A stretch of DNA of 64,000 nt from Pachypanchax playfairii (lineage: Eukaryota; Chordata; Actinopteri; Cyprinodontiformes; Aplocheilidae): contig SSNP01000005.1 in NCBI GenBank assembly GCA_006937955.1, forward strand, positions 1,237,786-1,301,785. Direction: 5' to 3'. Made by a program: the position numbers and the translations under genes. The notes under the pieces were generated by a model. The model had not been told where the DNA came from. It made no database searches and saw only the letters and a list, made by a program, of their open reading frames with translations. Below, piece after piece: positions 23,987 to 35,322 of this stretch. Position 1 is the first letter of the stretch. The number at the start of each line of letters is the position of its first letter.

Positions 23987-26900
23987 TCAGGAGGATGCAG
24001 TGCCCGCCCTCATGATCCGGAAGAGGGAGTTGACATTATTACTCTTAATGGCGTCTCGACAGGCGGCGATCACTTGGTTCTTTGGTTTTCCCACTGAAGA
24101 CAACCAGGTGAACATATAAGAAACAGACATGTGAGTGAACTAATACTGCTCAAAATATTTATTTGGTATTTTTAACTCATAAATCATTTTTAAAAGCACG
24201 TTCTTCTGCCTGCAGAACACTGTCCTGTCCTTCTGTTGTATCTCTATCTTATCACAACGTTCTGCTAGGATTTTAGTTAAATGAATAAACCGGAACTAAA
24301 ATAAAACCAAATTAAAAATGTGAGAGACATAATTTAAATCAATAATAAGAAATGAAACGGAGGAGCACCATCGAACAGACGAGGTGACGGAACCAGGGGC
24401 GTGTGGTTCATGAGAACCTCAAAACAGTTTGAAATAAAAACTGTTTGATTTCTAACTTTTTACTGAAATTTGTCAAATTCTGTAAGTTAATAATAATATT
24501 TGGTTGTTTCCAGGATCATCTGTCAACAGAAAGTTTTGTGAATCAGGAAGTCAGTTAAGAAGGTGAGCAGGTGAACAGGTGGTGGTTTACCTCGGAGTCG
24601 ACCAGCCCGCTGGATGGCCTGGTTCACAGACTTGAGACGGGCCAGAAGTGCATTGTGGTTGTTAGAGCGGATCTTGTACTCGTTGATCAGATCGCGGTTC
24701 AGGTCGTACAGCTCCCTGTAACGCTTCTTCATACACGTCCTACATACGAGGAAACAGTGAAAGAGTTGCTGGTCAGTGAAACAAGACCTGAACCCAGGAA
24801 CCGGGGGTTTTACAGAACCGGTCTGTGGCTCCTGCTGTTGGTGTGATGGTAACTCACATGTCCCCCATCAGGCGAGCGTCCTCTGCTTGCACCAGCATGT
24901 TCCTGATGTAGTTGGAGTGGTCGGCCATTTCTGCAGTTAATTTCTGATGGACGGAGTGAAACTCGTCCACCTACAACAAATATCCACAGGTCAGACGCCA
25001 CGAGTCAAAAACACGTCTGATATGTTTCATAAACAAATAAACAATGTTTTGTCTTCATGTTTACATAAAGAGCTCAATATCACGGGAACATGTTTAGTTA
25101 AATTCAGTTTTCTCTCACAGAGAACTAAACAGGATGCTTCATTCATTTTGAGGAAAAATAATTACAATTAAATCTTTGACTCTGCTGAGTCGTTTCTACA
25201 GGTTTTATTCTTATTGTGGAGTGTCGTTAGGTTTCTGTGTACAAGCTGAGTGTGAGTGTGAAACCTCAGTGAGTGTTGAGCGCAGCTCCTCAAAATATGC
25301 TGGAAAGTCTGCTTCTGCTGACAGATCCTCAATGGACAGGAAGGAGGCGAGGGACTGGACCAGATCACCTGCCAGATCAATGTCATCTGTTCTCAAGGTG
25401 ATCTGATTAGAAACAATAACAATGAGCTGATGAAGTGAACGTACTGCATTCAAGGAACATGATCTGATTCTACTCTGCACAACATGATCAGCTGATTTAT
25501 TTACTGGGAGAAATAAAGTGAGAGAACAAAATGAACAGATGTGTTTGTGTTTGGAACAACAGCACAACTTCATGAACAGACTCGATCAAGTCACTGGGCA
25601 TTCAGAAACACACTGAAACATAAAGTAAATGAACTTCTTATAAAACTACTAAAATCTTATTGATGAAAGTTTCCATCTTTTTGAATTATGAGATAAAATA
25701 AAAATAATGTGTTCACCTGTCCACTGGTGGCCATATTAAAGAGTAAAGCTCCGCCTCCTCTGAGTGAGTTAAAGGTGACGTTTGGGTTCTCTACTCCCTC
25801 TGGAAGTAAGAAGTTCTGATTCAGCCACATTACCACCTACACACACGCACGTGCACGCACGCACACACACACACACACACATAAAAGAGACACGTGTCCT
25901 TTTGTGAGGGTTTTGTGAATTAGACAGATGTGCAAATTTTAATGTGCAAATGCAAACGATGTGCAAGCTTTTGGTGGATTGGGGCCGGGGGGGCGTCTCT
26001 GTGAGAACTTACCCTCTGCGCTCGGTCACTGATGCTGAAGGAAACTCTTCCTGTGGGCTCAGCAGCAGACAACCCAGCTGTTATCTCATACATGGAGAAA
26101 CGAGGCAGCTGACGTGTGATCTCAAACACATGGAACTGTGTGCTGCAGTACATGGTGCGGGGGGTGGGGGGGGCAGAGCAAAACTGAATACAGATATCTT
26201 CACAACAGAACACAGGTTCATGAAACGAGAAAACATTTAATGATACGTAAACACATCCAACCTAGTTTTCCCTCCAACAAAGGCTTTGATGTGCAGGTCC
26301 ACTGGGATGTCTTTAGGAGGGACGATGGGGACTTGGATGCAGCCCGACAGGTTCTGGACACTGGGGTGGACAACATGACTCTCCCCCTCGAAGATCCCCT
26401 CAGCAAAGATGAGCACTGCACGGATGATGGTTTCTACAGAGCATTAAAAAGATGTTCAAGCTAAACAGGAGATGGACGATGTCACGACTCCGGCTGTAAA
26501 ACGTCAACTTGTGATGGAACATAATACCGTTTGGAGTTGAAATGCTGAGCTCTACATGAGCCTTCTGGGCTTCTGTAGCAGGTCTGACTGACAGCGCTGT
26601 CTGAAGCTGAGTGTTGGCTGGTATGACACCCACCCCACTGTTAGTGTGCGGTACACCCTGAAACAACACGACCCTTGTGTGAGTATCAGCATCAAACGCA
26701 GCTGCTTGAATCTTCGGATCATATTTATATTGTTTTTATTGTTCAGAAAGTTTTGTGTTACAAATATTAACATTATATTTCTAACTGCAGTTTAAAAGAT
26801 TTACACAAACAAGTTACATAAAACACAGTAAAGAGTGAAAATGATGGAGATTAAAACACTAGATGAAGAATCTGTCTTAAACTGATTATAGAGTCAACGT

Positions 26901-29840
26901 GTGAATAAAGAATCATCTCTGGAGTTTCCTGTGGAATCAGACTTCTGATATCCCAAATTAAATATCATGTCGCGCTGCAGAAGATTTCATCAACAACCAG
27001 ATAATAAGATCAATCCTTTTACCTTTGCGTTCTCTTCATAGTTACGCAGCTCCAGCAGCAGATTCTGTCTGCGTTGGCTGAGCTCACGAATGTGGTCCTG
27101 CTCAGAACTAGAGTCCATCAGGTTCCCTTTCAGGTCCTTACTGGCAGGCAGGTAACCACGAACTGGAAGATAAACAACTGCATCTTATTAAAATCCCAAA
27201 ACACACACACAGATCCAGATCCCATACGCAGACTCAGACTGATACGGAGAGCGTACCCTCTCCCTCGATGGAGGTGCAGATGAGCTGTTTCTGTCCGTCC
27301 AGCCTGTAGTCTCCCTCCACAACTCCCGCTACAGAGGAGGAGAAGTTGTCCTTAAAGATGACCTCACCTGTGCGGTCACTTCGTGCATCAATCTGAAATA
27401 AATATTAACAAGAAATAAATACCTGCAAAATAAAAACCCTGTAAGACTCAAAACTATTACATTCATGTTTAACTTTAAATTCATTCCAGATAAAAAGCTG
27501 CTGAGATGAACACGAACCTTTCCATTGGACCAGCCGGTGATGAGCTCCACAACTCCATCAGCATTCAGGTCAAACGCGTGAATGCTCATTGCATGGTTCT
27601 TGGACTAAAAATCCCAGAACATTAAGGAGCATGTAAGAAAAGCACATCTCTGACCTGAAGAATCCGTGTAAACCACAGATTAAACTCGAAGGATTCTGGT
27701 ACCTTTATCCTCCAGTAACGAGCAGTTCGGTCATACACTCCAACAGTCCCGTTAGCCAGGGCGTATCCAAACCTGCTGCCGTGCATGTGACACAGTGATG
27801 TCACTGTCTGTGACCAGGAGAACAAACATAAGTTCCATTCTGAACGTGCACCATGTCACTTCTACAACACACCAGTGATAAAAATCACATTCTTTATTCT
27901 AACATCCAGATCCAGTCTGTTGCATTTATTTACCTCATTTTCCGTCATCTCTGACACGAGTTCGTCCTCTTTAAAGACTCGGATGTCGAAGTCTTCAGAT
28001 CCTACCAGGAGCTGTAAACACAAACTCCAACAGTTACCATTTCCTAATCAATCAGATTTTCAGTATGTGTCATAAGGATCATTTCATGTGTATGTGATGT
28101 GACACACGGGTTGATGGAATGTTTCTTTAGGTCTGTGCAGCCTGATGTGGTTCTAAACATGAGTTACACATAAACACAGTTTTTCCAGTGAGAATGAAAA
28201 CAAAACTTTTTTAAAAAGATGTAATGAAGAGCAGATTGAAACATGCAGACTTCAACCAATCATCACAGTAAGTCTGTAGAATCCAGTTATATTTTACTTT
28301 GACAGGAAACGTTACGTCTCTCACTCAGTTTCAGTCAACAGGGTTTTTAAATGACACTGAGGGGTTTGTAATGCGTCTTATTTGACCCGAGGCTTTAGGT
28401 GTGTTTCTGTTTACAGTGTAAAAGTTAAAATCTGCTTCTTATATTGATTATTTTTACACCTCTAACTTCTGAGAGTTGTGGTAAGGAGAAGCAGGTGAAT
28501 GACATGCTGAAGTTCGACTGCAGATTTACCTCGTTCTTCCCATCACCAGTGAAGTCACAGAGCACCAGAGACCTCACGTTGTCTCCAGTTACCTAAGAAA
28601 AAAAGTTATTTATGGTTACCTACATGCATGATGATGTTATTTAGTGAATATGTTCAGGTAATAACACAGGCAACTGCAGCTCTTTGTATCATTTAAATAA
28701 AACAAAACTCTCAGTTAGATCTGTTATAAATTTACATCTAATGACTAAAACTAGCTCTACATCATTTGTAACATGTCAGTGTATAAAATGAAATTTGATT
28801 TACGGTCCAAAAGTGGTCGTTTCCCAAATAATCAAATCCTTGCAAGGCGCAGTTTCCCCCGATGATGGCAAGAGGAGACGGGATGTTACCAAGTTTCCCC
28901 AACACGATGGCGTTAGCTCCATCTGTCACCTAAACCGCACACACCGAGTTATACAGCTCAGATCCATAAACTATATTAAACTAAAGAAGAAGACTTTCAG
29001 CTAAACTCAGAATTACATCACACATCTGCTTTGGTTCCAAAGCTACTCGTTCCACATACCTCTCTGTAAAATATGTCTGTGTTGTCATGGACATCATAAG
29101 CCAGCAGGTTAGTCTGAGATCCCACTAACAGGGAGTCCCCGGTGGTGTTTGGTCCCAGGGTTCCTGCAGTCAGACACGTTACTGCCTGGTTGATGTTGAG
29201 GAGGGAGATATCAGAGTCCTGGGTGCTCTGGCTCAGTCGATGAGCTGTGGGTCTCTGAGCGCGAGCGTGAGGGTTGTGGATGAAAACCTTTCAATAATAA
29301 CAAAACAACAAACGATGATGCTGAAGGACTGAAGAGAACTAACTAACTCATAAAACCCACAGAAACAAACTCTTATTATTTATATTTAACATGTTATGTT
29401 GGCAAAGTTCTTGTTAAACACATGATGATGTGGTATGATTCAACTTAACACAAAGTGTAAACTTACTTTCTGTCATGAAACAACAGAATTTGGACAAAAT
29501 CATCAACAGGAAGTTTTTTTCTGACTATTTTTGTTTTTTTCTTGAAAAAAAAATTTCCAGTGTGAGTGAGTGACTCTGTGCGACCCTGTGATGGAATGAC
29601 GACCTGTTCAGGTGACAGAGCAGGTATTGAACATGAATGGATGGATATTGCAACATTTTGTTTTGTTTTTTCTCTAACTGAACAAGTCCAACCAAAGTTC
29701 TGTTAGCAACTTGTTCTCCTCACTTTTCCAGCTTGAGTGGCTGCAGTCAGACATGGATGGACTCCATCAAATGTCCCCACTGCCACCATGCGAGGGTTGA
29801 TCTTGTGGTTCAGCTTCAGGGTGAATATGGGGACCATCAT
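23987..29840 (-). CDS. bbs2: Bardet-Biedl syndrome 2 protein, BBSome subunit
   Basis: Core subunit of the BBSome, the coat complex that moves membrane proteins into and out of cilia; BBS2 pairs with BBS7 and contacts BBS9 (established). Seventeen coding exons join in frame: 29724-29840, 29060-29287, 28804-28929, 28530-28592, 27934-28011, 27703-27807, 27518-27604, 27257-27392, 27023-27162, 26528-26657, 26262-26433, 26013-26142, 25717-25836, 25265-25402, 24858-24970, 24591-24739, 23987-24093; 712 residues against about 721 in human. The N-terminal beta-propeller shows KVFIHNPHARAQ, ADGANAIVLG-like TDGANAIVLGKLG, LLVGSEDFDIRVFKEDEL and HAMSIHAFDLNADGV. A coiled-coil follows (HIRELSQRRQNLLLELRNYEE, about 345-365), then the GAE/platform part (STQFHVFEITRQLPRFSMYE) and a helical C-terminus ending FRIMRAGTASS. 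No break or frameshift was seen. The ATG at 29840 is followed by a second ATG; the first gives the expected length. Confidence 0.96.
25846..25880. repeat. (AC)n microsatellite in bbs2 intron
   Basis: AC-rich dinucleotide array immediately upstream, on the transcribed strand, of the acceptor of exon 13. Confidence 0.9.
29565..29650 (+). repeat. LINE/SINE tail fragment in bbs2 intron 1
   Basis: GCGACCCTGTGATGGAATGA followed by GACCTGTTCAGG and ending GAATGGATGGATA resembles the widespread teleost L2-like 3' tail. The fragment is truncated and diverged. Confidence 0.45.
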
Positions 29841-31364
29841 GGTGCTTCTTCTTTACCCTGATAAAAAAAGCGGTACGGAACGTAACCAGGTGACAATGAG
29901 TGATTTTACTCCTCTAATGTAATTACAGGCTTTACCTCAACCAATCAGGAGCGAACTCTGTTGCTAGGCAACAGAAAGTAGCAAGCTAAAGCTGTCCATC
30001 TGGCTAATCTCCCTGTGATTTCCTTACAAGAAGTCTAATTTAACAACAAAAACATTTTACTTCACTGGTTAAAACCTAATGAAGGCCGTCAGATCGTTAA
30101 ATACGATGTTCAGCTTTTGTAGAATATATCATTTTGTTTATTTTACTTGTACACCTAGCAAAATTAGCCGATAATACTGTCGATGTTTTAAAACTGAAAC
30201 TCTTACAAAACACAAATTCATACAATTATATTTTGTTTTCAAACCATAGCACGACGTACAGAGACTGTCCTCTGCCTCCTTAGCTGCAGCCGGTGGGATT
30301 CTGATGAAATCAGTCGGTTAATAAGTTCAGATCAGCGACATGGCAACAGTGACTGGATGGCACTTCCTGTCTGCTCCTTTCAGAATAAAAGATTGTGTAG
30401 CGGTTGAATACATGAGCGAGTTTTTAAAAAGAGTTTTTAAAAGCCAACTTGATAAAAACATGCAGTTGAGCAGTGTGTTTCCAAGTGCGTTGCCATTAAA
30501 AAGGTATCTTTAACATATGTTTATGAGACTCGAGTCAGAACAACCATGAAGCTGCTTTTTATCCAGATGTGCACTTATAAAACTTCTGATTTTAAAACAG
30601 GTCGAAATGTAGTTTTTCTGTTTGTTTGACAGTTTCATCTATTTGCATTTAAACACGTCTTGCTGGGAGGACAATGTAAGAACAATATGCATAAGCTAAA
30701 ATGTGGAACATCCATAGGGCTCGTCCGGGATTTGAACCCGGGACCTCTCGCACCCTAAGCGAGAATCATACCCCTAGACCAACGAGCCATGCAAACATCT
30801 GGACATCATGTGTGATCCAATCCACTACAACTCTGTAGAAGGTGTCCATGTGGCAGATTGGATTTTAAATATCATTCCGTCCGATGGCGCCCTCTGGTGG
30901 TTAATAGAAACACGACTGGCTCGTGGTTCTGGATCTGTGTCCACTAGATGTTCACATAGACATTATATAATGATTTATATAGATGTCTATGGATGTTCCA
31001 TATGCAGCACTATACGCCTCTGTGCGTAACCACGTGTTAAACTCTTAAAATACATTTACTTCTAAGGATTTCACCAACGACTGGTCGCGTGACAATTTGT
31101 TAAATCCGAGGTTTTCATTCGTTTCGACATTATGACATCGAAGCATTGTCTTTATATTCACACATATAGCTTGTAGAAAGAACTGATCTGTAAACATGTT
31201 TTTATCTGCATGGGTTTAAATAAAATCGATTTAGTAACAGAAACGTATTGTTATTGTTAGATTGAACAGCGGGAACAACTGCCTGCAAGACCTCGTTTAG
31301 GTGAAACTCAACCCATGCATAGTTAGCTTCGATGCTAGTTGGAAAGCACCTGGCGAGTCAAAAA
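29841..31364. promoter_or_regulatory. Divergent bbs2/setd6 intergenic region
   Basis: 1.5 kb separates the two divergently oriented start codons. It contains the tRNA-Pro gene described separately. No TATA box is placed convincingly for either gene. The segment 29841-30010 just upstream of the bbs2 start is the likely bbs2 promoter. The segment 31250-31364 before the setd6 start is the likely setd6 promoter. The remainder is AT-rich with nothing recognised. Confidence 0.5.
30717..30788 (-). tRNA. tRNA-Pro (anticodon AGG)
   Basis: The minus strand folds as a full 72-nt cloverleaf. The acceptor stem GGCTCGT pairs with ACGAGCC, the anticodon stem CTCGC pairs with GCGAG around the loop TTAGGGT, and the T-arm is CCCGG-GTTCAAA-CCGGG-like. 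Anticodon AGG is at 30754-30756 (read as IGG after deamination). No CCA is encoded, as expected of a eukaryotic gene. A-box TGGTCTAGGGG and B-box GGTTCAAATCC are intact. No intron is present. The gene is likely functional. Confidence 0.95.
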
Positions 31365-34017
31365 ATGGCAACAGCGGCGAAGCGACAAAAGGTTTGTTAG
31401 TTTTACTTTCTAAAAATGATAAAGTAAAATGTGACATTGGCTGTGTGAAGGCGCGGGTTTGGTGCCCAGCCACGTGCAACTAATCTCCTATTTTGTATAG
31501 TTATGAAACTGGTCCAGTCCAACTGTTGGAAGGCTGCCGGATAACGTGTTGACCTCTGAACACGTGACTGAGTTTCATGAAAACAGATTAACAACATGCT
31601 GCTTGATGTGGGTGTTTTGGTGTTTCTGCAGGTAGATGATGGATCTCAGGCTCTGCAGGACTTTCTCCTGTGGTGTGACAGATCTGAACTGGTTCTCAGC
31701 AAGAAGGTCTGATGTTTTATAACTTGCCATTCAGCACAAGTCTTAAACCTTCACATTACACAGACGCTTTTCTTACATTTATATTGTTTTACTTTGAAAA
31801 GTAAAGGCTGGGTAAAGATAGATGTGCTGTGGTAAATCTGTATCTGTATAAACATAAACTACTGTGATTCCCCTTTAATTCTTATTAATATGTGACTTAT
31901 TGTCAGCTAAACAAAGAAAAGTTTATAGAAAATAAAAACTGGAAGATTTATTTTAAACATCCAAAGATTTTGTTTTGCAATATTTTTGTCTGACTGTATC
32001 AGGGGTAATCTGTTAATCCAGTTGTGTGGGAATAACTGTGACTAACTCCTGATGTCTTTGTTTGCAGGTGTATTTGAGTAAAGAGGGAACTGTGGCAGAT
32101 TACGGGATGATGGCGAAGGACGACATAGAAGAAGGGGAAGTTTTATTCACCGTCCCCAGATCGGCTCTTCTCCACCAGGAAACCAGCAAGGTTTCTGCCT
32201 TGTTGAACAGAGGTGAGAGTTATGAAGAAGTTTGCAGCATTTGGAAGCTGCTTGATTGTCTCACCTCCTGATACTTTATTTTTGTCCCCACAGAAAAGTC
32301 GTCTCTGGAGAGCTCCTCCGGCTGGGTTCCTCTGCTGCTGGCTCTGCTTTATGAATCCACCTCCTCTCAGTCCTACTGGAAACCGTACCTCTCTCTGTGG
32401 TCTGACTTCAAAGCGCTGGATCATCCCATGTTCTGGTACGTTTTATCTCCCGTTCTAAAAGTCTGCTTTGTGCCTTTAAACAGTTTTATAATTTAGTTTG
32501 CCATCAGGTCTAAAGAGGAGCGAGACAGTCTGCTGAAGGGAACAGGGATCCCCGAGGCCGTGGACACAGACCTGTCCAACATCCAACGAGAATACACCAA
32601 CATAGTTCTGCCTTTTATGCTCAGACATCCCGACCTGTGGAACCCCAACAAACACACATTGGAGCTGTACACACACCTGGTGGCCTTTGTCATGGCCTAC
32701 AGGTTAAGCTGCATCAGACACAATCCTTCTGTTTCCACCTGTTTTACTTCATCTTATCTGTCTCATTTAACTCTCTCCGCTTCTCCTTCCTGTAGCTTCA
32801 CGGAGCCACAGGAAGAGGATGAAGATGATGAAGAGGAGGAGGATGAGAGGACTCCTAATCCTCCAATGATGGTTCCAATGGCAGACATGCTGAACCATGT
32901 GTGCAATCACAATGCTAACCTGGAGTTCACACCTGTGAGAAAACACACCTGCTGAGTCAGCAACACGTTTCACACGTTCAGCTCTGATGAGTGGAAATCT
33001 TCATTTTTCAGGACAGTCTGAAGATGGTTTGTGTGCGTCGCATTAATAAAGGCGAGGAGGTTTTTAACACGTACGGGCAGATGGCCAACTGGCAGCTTCT
33101 TCACATGTACGGCTTCACTGAGCCGTGTTTGAGCAACTGCAACGACACCGCTGACGTCCCCGTTTACTGCCTGCACCAAGCTGCCAGACGAGGTAACAGA
33201 TTCTTTATGATGTTTAGAAAACTGAAAAGGTTCAGAAAGAAGATACTGACATCAAGCTTGTGTTGTGGGTTCATATGTGTTTATAACATTGAAGATAAAA
33301 GTTCAGGCAGTATTTTATTTATATCTCAGATTTCCCTGGTTGATCCAAATCCCCACCGGCTGCAGTGCAGGTTTTCATCCTGATGACAGACATTGTTCCT
33401 GTTGTTTGAAGCCTTCAGTCTCTTCAGATTAGCATCCTTCTGTTTCCCCTCAGATGTTCAGTCTGATCTGGACCGGAAGCTTGTGGAGGAGCGGCTGGAG
33501 GTGCTCGATCAGATGATGAAGAAGAATGGAGCCTTTGTTTTTAATAAACATGGCTGTCTTACAGAGTCGGAGCTACACGCTGCACTCAAGGTGATGAAGC
33601 AGACGGTGCAGCTGTTACTTCACAGCACAATGTTTCACAACTCAGTCAAAAGAAACTGAAGACACAACTCTGTTCTTTTAGGTGTTGTGCATGTCAGAAG
33701 AAGAGCTGGCTGAGTTTAAAGATAATGAAGGTTGGGAGGAAGATGATGAAGACGAGACGATTTCACTGGTTTTCTCCAACGAGGGTCTTCCCCATTTAAA
33801 AACACCATGGAAACAGTTAATTCATGAAGCAGCCAGACTTACTCTGAGGATGTACGGAGACGGGGAAACGGAGGGGAAACTGGTGGACAGAGATCAGATA
33901 CTGATGGAGGATGAAGCGGCGCTCAGCGGGCTGAACAGCAGGCAGTGGCGAGCGCTGCAGGTCCGCTTCGGGCAGAAAATGATCCTGCACAGACTGATGG
34001 AGCTCACCAAGTCATGA
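31365..34017 (+). CDS. setd6: SETD6 protein-lysine N-methyltransferase
   Basis: SET-domain mono-methyltransferase; the mammalian enzyme methylates RELA and histone H2A.Z (established). Nine exons join in frame: 31365-31391, 31632-31706, 32068-32212, 32294-32435, 32508-32702, 32796-32934, 33012-33192, 33454-33590, 33682-34017; 458 residues, within the human range of about 449-473. Exon 1 encodes only nine residues (MATAAKRQK). The SET fold begins near VYLSKEGTVADYGMMA. The SAM-binding motif NHVCNHNA is at 228-235 and the catalytic-tyrosine motif EVFNTYGQMANWQL at 257-270 (Tyr262). An acidic loop (EEDEDDEEEEDE, 201-212) interrupts SET as in other SETD6 proteins. The C-terminal Rubisco LSMT-like substrate-binding domain ends ALQVRFGQKMILHRLMELTKS. 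No missing catalytic residue was seen. Tail-to-tail with cnot1, as in human. Confidence 0.96.
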
Positions 34018-35322
34018 TTCCAGCTCCGACAAGGACCAGCTGGGTCTTTTAATCTCAACTCAAAACAACTTCCATTTGTAATGAAATCTTTTTGTGTTGT
34101 CAGATCAAGTCTAACAACCTTCAGGGTTTCTGATATTTTTAATAAGGCAACATAAAGTTCCACTCACCAGCTATGGATTTGTTTTGGGTGTGATGAGACA
34201 AAAGAACTTCATCTTTGAGGTGTTTGTAATAGAATTATTGTTGCAGTGGAAGTCGGCCTGATGTGGATCTGAGATCTTTTAGATCATCTCAGTCTGGATG
34301 TCTCGACCTCACCAGGTTAAAGAACCCCAGAGGATCTGCGTGTGTGTGTGTAGCAACCCTTTAAACAGGATTAAAATGTTGCAGTTCTGTAACTTCAGCA
34401 TGGTTGTCTCATCTGATGAATCTGTATCCAGATAGTTTCTCCAGACGTGGAAAAATCACTAAATTTAATCTCATTCACTCTTTGACAAAAACGAAGATTC
34501 ATATGAAGTTTGACTTACTGAGTCCTGAAAGAATCCACATGACTGCAGTTTGAATGCTTTATTTTCTTTATGTATGCATACTGCAGTTAAGTAGCAAGAA
34601 CTAAAGGCAAACTAGAAAGAACTACAAAATACAACACACGGACCAATACATTTACAAAACATTCAAAATGTTACAAAATGGGCTGTATTGGTCCTTCTAT
34701 TGTTCTTCAGTTTGAATCTTTATACAAGTTGTCAAGTTACGATGTTTTCATCACTTTTCACAATTATACAAGGGCCAGGGAAAGACCTTCAGAGCCAGTT
34801 TCAGAAGGACTAACCATCAGAAAATGGTCTCCACCACCACACCTGAGACTTAATCACAACTCTCAATCCCACAAAAAAGCAAAAAAAAAAAAAAACAACC
34901 AAAAAAACTCATAACAGGCAGTTTCTCCTCTTCGATCATCAACCATTCAGCCTTCAAAAGCAAAAAGAATTCCGTAAACAGGATCTGTGTGGGAGAGAAG
35001 CAAACTAAGGACTTTGGTAGTGAGTGAAAATACATCTGTCTTTACATGTCAAGATACATTTTAGTTGACATGTGGACAGCAATCCACTTCCCTGTGCTCC
35101 CTTTTTTCTTCTTTTTTCAGTATTTACATCAGAAGCAACAAAATAAGTATTTTAAACAGCATATTCCAATCCATCATCTGTCCCAGCTCATTCACAACGG
35201 GACCAACAAAAAGATCCTTCCATCCACGTTTCAACAGGACTGTGGTTGCCAGTTTATCCAGTGCACACAGTAAAGTGGGAGGTGTGTGTGGTGGGTCAAG
35301 GCCACGCGAGCTGGTATGCAGC
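34018..35322. other. Convergent setd6/cnot1 3' untranslated region
   Basis: Short 3'-UTR interval shared by the converging genes. On the minus strand AATAAA (plus TTTATT at 34558-34563) would give cnot1 a 3' UTR of about 0.75 kb. On the plus strand ATTAAA near 34371 is a plausible setd6 signal. The two transcripts would then stop about 190 bp apart or overlap slightly. No coding sequence was seen. Confidence 0.55.
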
